Shown one piece after another: positions 8,163 through 15,852 of a stretch of 44,922 nt of DNA. Every line of letters begins with the position of its first letter. Positions within the stretch are counted from its first letter, which is position 1. Below the pieces are notes generated by a model. That model worked only from the letters and a program-made list of their open reading frames with translations, was not told the DNA's origin and ran no database searches. The translations under genes were made by a program, and so were the position numbers. The stretch comes from Deltaproteobacteria bacterium (GTDB taxonomy: Bacteria; Desulfobacterota; Deferrimicrobia; Deferrimicrobiales; Deferrimicrobiaceae). The stretch covers positions 1 to 44,922 of the forward strand of contig JAKALO010000007.1 in assembly GCA_021824125.1 (NCBI GenBank), read 5' to 3'.

Positions 8163-9398
8163 ATGACATCCAGGCAGGTTTGCACCTTCATCATGACGGT
8201 ACTTCTGCTGGCGGGGTGCGCGACGACGCGCCCTGTCGTCAAGGGGGATTTCGAGATGCCGTATCCCCTGCCGGCGCCGCTGAAGGCGGAGGAGATCTAC
8301 CACGTTCCAACCGGCCTCAAGCTGTCTTTCGACGGGTTGATGGACATGCTGGCCGGCGCGCGGCTGATATGCATCGGCGAGACGCACGACAACCTCCACG
8401 CCCACCGCGTGGAGCTCCTCGTAATCCGGGAGCTGTACCGGCGATACCCGGGAAAGATCGCTATCGGGATGGAGATGTTCCGGGAGCCCGAACAGGGGAA
8501 CCTGGATCGGTGGACGAAGGGGGAGTTGACGGAGCGAGAATTCCTGAAGGCGACCAGGTGGTACGAGAACTGGGGGTCGGATTTCGGCTATTACCGTGAG
8601 ATCCTCGCGTTCGCGAAGGAGAACGGGATCGACGTGATCGCCCTCAATCCGGCAAGGGAGCTCCAGCAGGAGGTGAGCCGGACCGGGCTGGACAACCTCG
8701 CCGCGGGCGTCAAGGCGAAGCTCCCGGAGATCGGGGAGCCGGATCCGTACCAGAAGGCGACGATGAAAGGTGTCTACGGGGGGCACCTGTCCACCGAGGG
8801 GATGTTCGAATCGTTCTTCCGCGTCCAGCTCCTCTGGGAGGAGACGATGGCGGTGCGGATCGTCGACTACCTGGGAAGCACGCGCGGCGAGGGAAAGCGG
8901 ATGGTGACCATCACCGGGGGGTGGCACGTCCGGTACGGGTTCGGGATCCCCAAGAAGGTGGTCCGCAGAATGCCGATGACATACGGGATCGTCCAGCCGG
9001 AGGAGATCGAAATCCCCGAGGACAAGAAGGACCAGATGATGAAGGTCGACCTTCCGCAGGTCCCGCTGCTCCCGGCCGACTTCGTCTGGACGGTTCCGTA
9101 CGAGGGGCTGGAAGGGAAGCAGGCGGCGTTGGGCGTCCGCCTTGCCGGGGGGAAGGACAACGAAGTTATCGTCGATGGCGTCACGCCGGGTTCTCCCGCC
9201 GGGAAGGCGGGCATCCTCAAGGGAGACCGGCTCTTCTCCTTCGACGGCCGGATCGTGTCGGACGTGACCGACGTCTTCCTGCTTGTGCGGGAGAAGAAGC
9301 TTGGGGACAAGGCGACCGTGGTTGTGCGGAGGGACGGCGCCGAGAAGTACGTCGAGGTGGAATTCTTCCCGATCCCCGGTAAAACACACAAGGAATAG
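8163..9398 (+). CDS. ChaN family (DUF399) lipoprotein fused to C-terminal PDZ domain
   Basis: Lipobox LLAGC; ICIGETHDNLHAHRVELLVIRELY; C-terminal GVTPGSPAGKAGILKGDRLFSFDGRIVSD PDZ signature. Confidence 0.85.
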   Translation: MTSRQVCTFIMTVLLLAGCATTRPVVKGDFEMPYPLPAPLKAEEIYHVPTGLKLSFDGLMDMLAGARLICIGETHDNLHAHRVELLVIRELYRRYPGKIAIGMEMFREPEQGNLDRWTKGELTEREFLKATRWYENWGSDFGYYREILAFAKENGIDVIALNPARELQQEVSRTGLDNLAAGVKAKLPEIGEPDPYQKATMKGVYGGHLSTEGMFESFFRVQLLWEETMAVRIVDYLGSTRGEGKRMVTITGGWHVRYGFGIPKKVVRRMPMTYGIVQPEEIEIPEDKKDQMMKVDLPQVPLLPADFVWTVPYEGLEGKQAALGVRLAGGKDNEVIVDGVTPGSPAGKAGILKGDRLFSFDGRIVSDVTDVFLLVREKKLGDKATVVVRRDGAEKYVEVEFFPIPGKTHKE

Positions 9399-9402
9399 CG
9401 CG

Positions 9403-10260
9403 ATGGATCCCCTGGCGCCCCTTGAATCCCTCCTTGACACGTGCCGCGGGGACGATCTTCCCCTGCCCCCTTCGCTGGCGACGCTCTACGGTCCCCTGCG
9501 GTTTCCGGCGCACGAGGGCAGGCAGCATGTCATCGGCAACTTCGTCGCCACGCTGGACGGCGTCGCTTCCCTTTCCGCGCCCGGCCTGGCGGGAGGGGGG
9601 TCCGTCGGCGGTTCCAACCCGCACGACCGGATGATCATGGGTCTGCTTCGGTCCGTCGCGGATGCCGTTATCGTCGGAGCCGGGACGCTGCGCTCCGTCC
9701 CGAACCACCTCTGGACCGCGGAACATATCTACCCGGCGCTTTCCGACTCGTACCGGCGGCTTCGCTCCGCGATGGGAAAGAGCGACACCCCGTTGAACGT
9801 CGTCGTCACCGGGCGCGGCGGGATCGATCCGGCCCTTCCCGTCTTCCGGTCCGGGGCGGTGAAGGCGCTGGTCGTCACGACCCCGGAGGGCGCCGACCGG
9901 ATCCGCAAGCTCGGTCTTTCCCCCGCCGTCGTCATCCGGGAAGTGAAGTGCGCGGGCGCAATCGGCGCCCGGGCGATTCTTTCCGCGATCGGCCGCCGCA
10001 TCCCCACGGGAGGGATCCTGCTTGTCGAGGGCGGACCGCTGTTGATGGGCGACTTCCTTGCGGGAGAATGCCTGGACGAGCTTTTTTTGACGATCGCCCC
10101 GCAGGTTGCCGGGCGGGACGGGTCGGTCGGACGTCCCGGGTTCGTGGCCGGGAAACTTTTTGCGCCGGAGCGCCCCCTGTGGGGAACGCTTTCCGGCGTC
10201 AAGCGCGCCGGAAGCCACCTGTTCCTTCGATACGCCTTTCCGCGGCATCGCCCGGATTGA
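9403..10260 (+). CDS. RibD C-terminal / dihydrofolate reductase-like family protein
   Basis: NFVATLDGVASL...DRMIMGLLRSVADAVIVGAGTLR...LLVEGGPLLMGDFLA; typical RibD_C motifs. Confidence 0.85.
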   Translation: MDPLAPLESLLDTCRGDDLPLPPSLATLYGPLRFPAHEGRQHVIGNFVATLDGVASLSAPGLAGGGSVGGSNPHDRMIMGLLRSVADAVIVGAGTLRSVPNHLWTAEHIYPALSDSYRRLRSAMGKSDTPLNVVVTGRGGIDPALPVFRSGAVKALVVTTPEGADRIRKLGLSPAVVIREVKCAGAIGARAILSAIGRRIPTGGILLVEGGPLLMGDFLAGECLDELFLTIAPQVAGRDGSVGRPGFVAGKLFAPERPLWGTLSGVKRAGSHLFLRYAFPRHRPD

Positions 10261-10398
10261 CCGCGAAGATATTTTTCCGCTCGCCCGGCATCGTTTCCTC
10301 CACGAAAATCATCAAATGTGAAAAAGGTGTGGCCGCGGGGAATCGGAATTTCCCGGCCACCGGGAAACGGAGAAGGTAAGGAGAAAAGGAGGAGAGCC

Positions 10399-11292
10399 AT
10401 GAGCATCGGGATCGAACGCAGCTTCGACTTTCTGCCGGTCAACGAGCGCGAGCCCAAGCCACGAAAACGCGGGATCACCGAGATCCGGGGGCCTTACTAC
10501 GCACCGGTCGGGAAGCGGTATCTTCTGGATATCCTGGAAACGATGGGGGCATATGTCGACATCTTCAAATTCAGCGGCGGTTCCTTCAGCCTCATGCCGG
10601 GGAAGGCGGTGCGCGAACTGATCGACACCTGCCACGGGCACGACGTCCTGGTTTCCACCGGGGGATTCATCGAGCGGGTGCTCACGCACGGGCCGGAGGC
10701 CGTCGACCGGTACCTGCGGGAGTGCAAGGCGATGGGATTCGACATCGTGGAGGTATCGAGCGGGTTCATCACCGTCCCTCCGGACGACCTGGTTCGCCTG
10801 GTCGGAAAGGTGCGCGATCTCGGGATGACGCCCAAGCCGGAGGTCGGGATCCAGTTCGGCGCCGGGGGAGCAAGCAGCGCGGAGGAACTGGAGGCGGAGG
10901 GGACAAGAGATCCGTCCCAGGCGATCCGGGCCGCGAAACGGTACCTGGAGGCCGGCGCGCACCTCGTCATGATCGAGTCCGAAGGGATCACGGAGAACGT
11001 CAGGGGGTGGCGCACGGACGTCGTCGCGAAGATCGTGAACGAGGTAGGGCTGGACAAGGTGATGTTCGAGGCCGCGGATCCGGAGGTTTTCTCCTGGTAC
11101 GTCAAGAACTTCGGCCCGGAGGTCAACCTGTTCGTCGACCATTCCCAGGTGGTTCACCTGGAGTGCCTCCGATCCGGGATCTGGGGGACGAAAAGCACAT
11201 GGGGACGCGTCGTCACTTACAAGGAAAAAGCCCGGGAGGCGGCGCCCTCCCGGCCCAAGCTGGTCGAGCCGACCGGGAAAGGAAGGAGGTAG
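10399..11292 (+). CDS. Phosphosulfolactate synthase-like (ComA family) protein
   Basis: ETMGAYVDIFKFSGGSFSLMP...DIVEVSSGFITVP...KPEVGIQFGAGG...LVMIESEGITENV; SD AAGGAGG. Confidence 0.85.
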   Translation: MSIGIERSFDFLPVNEREPKPRKRGITEIRGPYYAPVGKRYLLDILETMGAYVDIFKFSGGSFSLMPGKAVRELIDTCHGHDVLVSTGGFIERVLTHGPEAVDRYLRECKAMGFDIVEVSSGFITVPPDDLVRLVGKVRDLGMTPKPEVGIQFGAGGASSAEELEAEGTRDPSQAIRAAKRYLEAGAHLVMIESEGITENVRGWRTDVVAKIVNEVGLDKVMFEAADPEVFSWYVKNFGPEVNLFVDHSQVVHLECLRSGIWGTKSTWGRVVTYKEKAREAAPSRPKLVEPTGKGRR

Positions 11293-11297
11293 GTCCC

Positions 11298-12695
11298 ATG
11301 GCCCGGTCGTCCTTGCAGGCGGCTGTGGGGGAGGAGCGGTTCCCCTCGCGTTCCGAACAACTGGCGGCGTTCGTGGAGCACGCCGCCTGGGGGAACATCT
11401 CGCCGGCGGCGCGCAAGGCGCTGAAGATCCGGGTGCTCGATTCCCTCGGGTGCGCTTTCGGCGCGGGCAACGGGGCCCCCGTCCGCGTCGTCCGGGAGAA
11501 CATCGAGGAATTCGGCGGGAACCCCCTGTGCACGATGATCGGGGGAGGGAAAACCTCCCCCGACCGGGCGGCCTTCCACAACGGGGCGCTCGTCCGTTAC
11601 CTCGATTTCAACGACAGCTACCTCGCCAGGGGGGAGACCTGCCACCCCAGCGACAACCTCGGGGCGGTCCTCGCGGCGGCGGAATATTCCCTTGCGTCCG
11701 GACGGCAGTTCCTGACCGCGCTTGCGGTCGCCTACCAGGTGCAGTGCCGGTTGAGCGACGAGGCGCCGGTGCGGGCGAGGGGGTTCGACCACACGACGCA
11801 GGGGGCGTTCGCAGCCGCCGCCGGCGCGGCGAAGGCGCTGGAGCTCACCGCCCCGCAGATCGTCAACGCGCTCGGCATGTCCGGTACCGCGAACAACGCC
11901 CTGCGCGTCACCCGCACGGGGGAGCTGTCCCACTGGAAGGGGCTGGCCTATCCGAACACCGCATTCGACGCCCTGCGGGCCGCGTTCCTGGCGATGCGCG
12001 GCATCACCGGCCCCCGGGAGGTCTTCGAGGGGAACAAGGGGTGGTGCCAGACGATCTCCGGCGAATTCGAGATCGACTGGTCGAAGGAGAACCTGGAACG
12101 GGTCACCCGAACGATTCTCAAGAAGTACAACGCCGAGATCCACTCCCAATCGGCCATCGACGGGATGGTCGAACTGATGCGGGAGGCCGGCTTCACGGGG
12201 AGGGACATCGACAGGATCCGGATCGACATTTTCGACGTGGCGCACCTCATAATCGGCGGAGGCGCGGAGGGGGACAAGACGGTCGTCCGCACCAAGGAAG
12301 AAGCCGACCACAGCCTCCCCTACCTGGTTGCGGCGGCCGCGCTCGACGGGGAGGTGATGCCCCGGCAGTTCGAACCGGAGCGGATCCGGATGGACGACGT
12401 CCAGTCGCTGCTGCGCCGTGTCACGGTGGTTTCGGACCCGGATTTCTCGAGGCGCTTCCCGGAAGAGCACGCCTGCCGGCTCACCGTGACCTTGGTGGAC
12501 GGGCGGACGTTCACGAAGGAGAAATCCGGCTACGAGGGGTTCCACACCCGCCCGATGTCCTTCGCGAGGGTGGAGGAGAAGTTCCACCGGCTCGCCGGGG
12601 AATCGGTCGACGTGTTCCGCCGCGAGGAGATCGTGGACGCGATCAAGCGCCTGGACGGCATCTCCGTGAAGGACCTGATGGGGCTATTGGGTTGA
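11298..12695 (+). CDS. MmgE/PrpD family protein
   Basis: VRYLDFNDSYLARGETCHPSDNLGAVLAAAEY; ALGMSGTANNALR; SD GGAAGGAGGT upstream of ATG. Confidence 0.88.
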   Translation: MARSSLQAAVGEERFPSRSEQLAAFVEHAAWGNISPAARKALKIRVLDSLGCAFGAGNGAPVRVVRENIEEFGGNPLCTMIGGGKTSPDRAAFHNGALVRYLDFNDSYLARGETCHPSDNLGAVLAAAEYSLASGRQFLTALAVAYQVQCRLSDEAPVRARGFDHTTQGAFAAAAGAAKALELTAPQIVNALGMSGTANNALRVTRTGELSHWKGLAYPNTAFDALRAAFLAMRGITGPREVFEGNKGWCQTISGEFEIDWSKENLERVTRTILKKYNAEIHSQSAIDGMVELMREAGFTGRDIDRIRIDIFDVAHLIIGGGAEGDKTVVRTKEEADHSLPYLVAAAALDGEVMPRQFEPERIRMDDVQSLLRRVTVVSDPDFSRRFPEEHACRLTVTLVDGRTFTKEKSGYEGFHTRPMSFARVEEKFHRLAGESVDVFRREEIVDAIKRLDGISVKDLMGLLG

Positions 12696-12879
12696 CGGCA
12701 TTCGGCTCGGTATCGTGCTCCATGGAATTCCTTCTTCTCAAGCCCATTTCTTCTCCTCCCTTTCGAATAGGATGATACGGCACAACGGGTTGTTTCGCCC
12801 GGGGCAGACTTCCCGTGTAGGCAACCGAAGGCGTTTTCGTTTCATCAAAGAAAGGAACTGCAAGATCGGAGGACGGAAG

Positions 12880-12951
12880 GGGTTGACCCGTTACGGACGC
12901 GGACGAATCCCGGTATGTGGCGGGAGTCAACCCGGCGGTTTTCGTGCCGGG
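12880..12951 (+). promoter_or_regulatory. Structured leader: putative three-way junction with overlapping alternative hairpin
   Basis: GGGTTGAC (12880..12887) pairs GTCAACCC (12926..12933) enclosing TCCCG-N8-CGGGA; CCCGGC-N9-GCCGGG (12931..12951) shares the CCC. Confidence 0.4.
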
Positions 12952-12971
12952 AAAGAAAAGGAGATGCGGTG

Positions 12972-13478
12972 ATGAAGAAAGCAAGGAAGTTGACCGTGGC
13001 CGTAAAGCCGATTCCGGAAGGGTACCATTCGATCACCCCGTTTCTGACGGTGCGGGGAGCCGATCGTGCCATCGATTTCTACTACCGGGCCTTCGGCGCC
13101 AAGGAGCTTGGACGGATGAACGGACCGGACGGCAAGACCGTGATGCACGCGGAACTCCAGATCGGAGACTCCCGGTTTTTCCTTGGCGACGAGGTCCCCG
13201 GGATGGATTCCCGCTCGCCGGAGACGCTCGGTGGGTCGCCCTCCGGGATCTACCTCTACGTCCGGGACGTGGACGAGGCGTTCCGCAAGGCGGTGGAGGC
13301 TGGTGCTACCGTGAAACGGCCCCTGGAGGACATGTTCTGGGGCGACAGAACCGGGAGCGTTCTTGACCCGTTTGGGCACACTTGGGACCTGGCCACGCAC
13401 CGGGAAGACGTCCCGCCGCAGGAGATGAAACGGCGGGGTGAGGAATTTGCCAAGAAACTGAAGGGCGAAAAATCCTGA
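12972..13478 (+). CDS. VOC (glyoxalase/PhnB-like) family protein
   Basis: ITPFLTVRGADRAIDFYYRAFGAKEL...GDRTGSVLDPFGHTWDLATH. Confidence 0.9.
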   Translation: MKKARKLTVAVKPIPEGYHSITPFLTVRGADRAIDFYYRAFGAKELGRMNGPDGKTVMHAELQIGDSRFFLGDEVPGMDSRSPETLGGSPSGIYLYVRDVDEAFRKAVEAGATVKRPLEDMFWGDRTGSVLDPFGHTWDLATHREDVPPQEMKRRGEEFAKKLKGEKS

Positions 13479-13487
13479 AAAGGGGGT

Positions 13488-13785
13488 TCCCCCCCCGAAC
13501 GACCTGGCGGTCGTTCGGGCCAACGGATCTGGCATGCCGTATGCGTCGCTGGGCGATTCCTCGGCGCCCCGTGTGGGCCAGCTGGCGATCGCCATAGGGA
13601 ATCCGCTCGGGTTCCAGTCCAGCGTGTCCACCGGGGTCGTCAGTGCCACGGGGCGCGGCATGCGGAGCCTTGACCGGCACCTCATCGAGTCGGAAGTCGA
13701 GATCCGGAACATCGTGCGCATCGACCTGCTGCGCGGGACGGAACGCAGGGTTTCCGAGGTCGAGCTCGGGGAATCGGCCGCGTAA
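13488..13785 (+). pseudogene. Remnant of HtrA/DegP-type S1C serine protease
   Basis: In-frame NDLAVVRANGSGMPYASLGDSSAPRVGQLAIAIGNPLGFQSSVSTGVVSATGRGMRSLDRHLIE then SEVEIRNIVRIDLLRGTERRVSEVELGES; catalytic Ser region and most of PDZ missing. Confidence 0.75.
13494..13519. repeat. Perfect 11-bp inverted repeat with TGGC loop
   Basis: CCCGAACGACC-TGGC-GGTCGTTCGGG. Confidence 0.9.
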
Positions 13786-13813
13786 GCCCTCCTTAAGAAA
13801 ATCCGGCCTGGCG

Positions 13814-13954
13814 CTACGGCCACTTCTTCATTTTCGCGATCGCGTCCTCCACTCCTTTCTTCGGAAGCCGTACCTCCCCAGCTTCGGGCGGGGCGGCAGA
13901 CCCCGTCCCGCCGATAAAAAGGAGGATCGCAGCGATTCCCGCAGCCGAAGACAT
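13814..13954 (-). CDS. Small putative exported peptide (46 aa; alternative ATG at 13990)
   Basis: MSSAAGIAAILLFIGGTGSAAPPEAGEVRLPKKGVEDAIAKMKKWP*; signal-like hydrophobic segment; no strong SD; below ORF-track length cutoff. Confidence 0.4.
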   Translation of the reverse strand: MSSAAGIAAILLFIGGTGSAAPPEAGEVRLPKKGVEDAIAKMKKWP

Positions 13955-14056
13955 TTTTCCAATCCAAAATGATATTCCCGCATCCAACATAAAGGATCTC
14001 GAACACGGCGCAAGGTGCGAAGCACGCGTCAGGGAAACGGAAAACAGGGAAGGAAG

Positions 14057-14386
14057 GTGAAAAAAGTGGAAGAGATCATTCGGGTTACCGCGGAGGAGGC
14101 TCGTTCAAGGGCGTCTCGAGGCGAAGCTCTACTGGTCTGCGCATACGAGGATCCGGCTTCATTCCTGTCCATGCATCTGGAGGGTGCGACATCGTTGCAG
14201 GATTTCCGGTCCAGGGTCCCATCCCTTGACCGCAGCCAGGAAATCATCTTCTACTGCGCCTGACCACGGGAAGCCAGCGCTGCCGGTCAGGCAGCCAGGT
14301 CCCAGGCGGATGGATTCATCAACGCGAAGGCCCTTCAGGGCGGGGTAGCGGCTTGGCAGGCCGCCGGCTATCCGTTCGCGGCATAA
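14057..14386 (+). CDS. Rhodanese-like domain protein, candidate selenoprotein (Sec at TGA 14261..14263)
   Basis: GTG start with SD GGGAAGGAA; VKKVEEIIRVTAEEARS...SQEIIFYCA-[TGA]-PREASAAGQAARSQADGFINAKALQGGVAAWQAAGYPFAA*; downstream half of the domain continues in the same frame to TAA at 14384. Confidence 0.8.
14264..14303 (+). promoter_or_regulatory. SECIS-like hairpin immediately downstream of in-frame TGA
   Basis: GCTGCC-GGTCA-GGCAGC (14279..14295), GGT at 14285..14287, 21 nt after TGA; lower stem GGGA/TCCC and CC/GG. Confidence 0.7.
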
Positions 14387-14402
14387 GGGTCACGAAGGGG
14401 AT

Positions 14403-15473
14403 GTGGTGATTAAGGAAGACAGGCGAAGAATATCCCGGGTGACCGTAGAGGAACTCCTCGACGAGATGCACAGGAGCGTCGACGGGTTGGGGGAAGACGG
14501 GGCGAACCGGGCGGACCTGAAACTCCTCTCCCGCACCCTGAAGGAACTTCGCCACGCCTTCCGGTTCTTCGACGGGCTCCGGGAACGTCCCAAGGTGACG
14601 GTGTTCGGGTCGGCGCGCCTGTCCGCGGGTTCCCCCGCGTACCGGCAGGCGGAATTATTCGGCAAGGCGATGGCGCGGTCGGGGTGGTTCGTCGTCACCG
14701 GCGCGGGCGAGGGGATCATGGAGGCGGCCCACATCGGAGCCGGGCGGGAGCACTCGATCGGGGTGAACATCCTGCTCCCGTTCGAGCAGCCCGGGAACAC
14801 GGTGATGGAGGGGAACCCGCATCTCATCCAAACGAAATATTTCTTCACCAGGAAGCTGCTTTTTCTCAAGGAGTCGAGCGGCGTCGTCCTCTTTCCCGGA
14901 GGGTTCGGGACGATGGACGAGGCGTTCGAGGTGTTGACCCTTCTCCAAACGGGGAAGACCCACCTTTTTCCCGTCGTGCTCATGGACGAGCCCCGGGGGG
15001 CCTACTGGGCGACGTGGCGCCGGTTCCTCGTGGACAACTTGCTGGAAACGGGAATGATCTCCGCCGGGGATTTCTCCCTGTTCCGGATCACCTCGAGCGT
15101 CGAGGAAGCCGTCCGGGAGATCCACGGCTTTTACCGGGTGTTCCACAGCATGCGATACGCGGGCAGGTACCTGGTGATCCGTATCCGGGAGCCACTCGAC
15201 ACCGACGCGCTCGCCGCCCTGAACAGGGATTTTCAGGATCTCCTCGTGGAAGGGTCGTTCACACAGGAGAAAGCCCTGCCCGAGGAGGCTGACGAGCCGG
15301 AGATAGCAGGCCTGCCCCGGTTAGTTTTCCGGTTCAACAACTGCAGCCATGGCCGGCTTCGCCAGCTGATCGACCAACTCAATGGAGTTCGGCAGGCATG
15401 TAACCTGGCGAACTCCTCCGAAGCCTCCTCCACTGAAACCGCCGCCGGCGATACCCCGTGCGCTTCCGAATAA
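14403..15473 (+). CDS. LOG family (TIGR00730-type) Rossmann-fold protein
   Basis: VFGSARLSAGSPAYRQA...VVTGAGEGIMEAAHIGA...LFPGGFGTMDEAFE; start GTG 14403 or 14406. Confidence 0.88.
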   Translation: MVIKEDRRRISRVTVEELLDEMHRSVDGLGEDGANRADLKLLSRTLKELRHAFRFFDGLRERPKVTVFGSARLSAGSPAYRQAELFGKAMARSGWFVVTGAGEGIMEAAHIGAGREHSIGVNILLPFEQPGNTVMEGNPHLIQTKYFFTRKLLFLKESSGVVLFPGGFGTMDEAFEVLTLLQTGKTHLFPVVLMDEPRGAYWATWRRFLVDNLLETGMISAGDFSLFRITSSVEEAVREIHGFYRVFHSMRYAGRYLVIRIREPLDTDALAALNRDFQDLLVEGSFTQEKALPEEADEPEIAGLPRLVFRFNNCSHGRLRQLIDQLNGVRQACNLANSSEASSTETAAGDTPCASE

Positions 15474-15513
15474 CCTTTCACAAAACGGCAGGTTACGCGG
15501 TATACTCCACAGT

Positions 15514-15852
15514 ATGCCCTTCCTCGTCCGCATGGGTGCGAACGCGATCGCCATCCTGCTCATCGCCTACCTTCTTCCCGCGGTGATGAGGGCGGACGGC
15601 TACATGGCGGCGATTGCCGCGGCATTCGTCCTCGGACTGGTCAACGCGATCGTCAGGCCGATCCTGGTTCTCCTCACGCTCCCGGTGACCGTGTTCACGC
15701 TGGGTTTCTTTCTGTTCGCGATCAACGGGTTCCTCCTGTGGCTCGTCACCGCCGTCGTCCCCGGCTTCCACGTCGGCGGCTTCTGGGGAGCGGTGGCCGG
15801 CTCGGTGCTGATCAGCGTGATTTCCTGGGTGCTGACGAGAGTGGTCGCGTGA
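15514..15852 (+). CDS. Phage holin family / DUF360 (PF04020-like) small membrane protein
   Basis: 112 aa; 4 TM; LGLVNAIVRPILVLLTLPVTVFTLGFFLFAINGFLLWLVTAVVPGF. Confidence 0.88.
   Translation: MPFLVRMGANAIAILLIAYLLPAVMRADGYMAAIAAAFVLGLVNAIVRPILVLLTLPVTVFTLGFFLFAINGFLLWLVTAVVPGFHVGGFWGAVAGSVLISVISWVLTRVVA

Noticed and set aside
13910-13917. GCCGATAA as a FliA -10 box
   Set aside because: No TAAAGTTT-like element at the required distance upstream.
14264-14386. Treating the rhodanese downstream half as a nonsense-mutation pseudogene
   Set aside because: The TGA falls precisely on the catalytic-loop Cys codon and is followed by a correctly spaced SECIS-like hairpin; selenocysteine is the better explanation, though sequencing error is not excluded.
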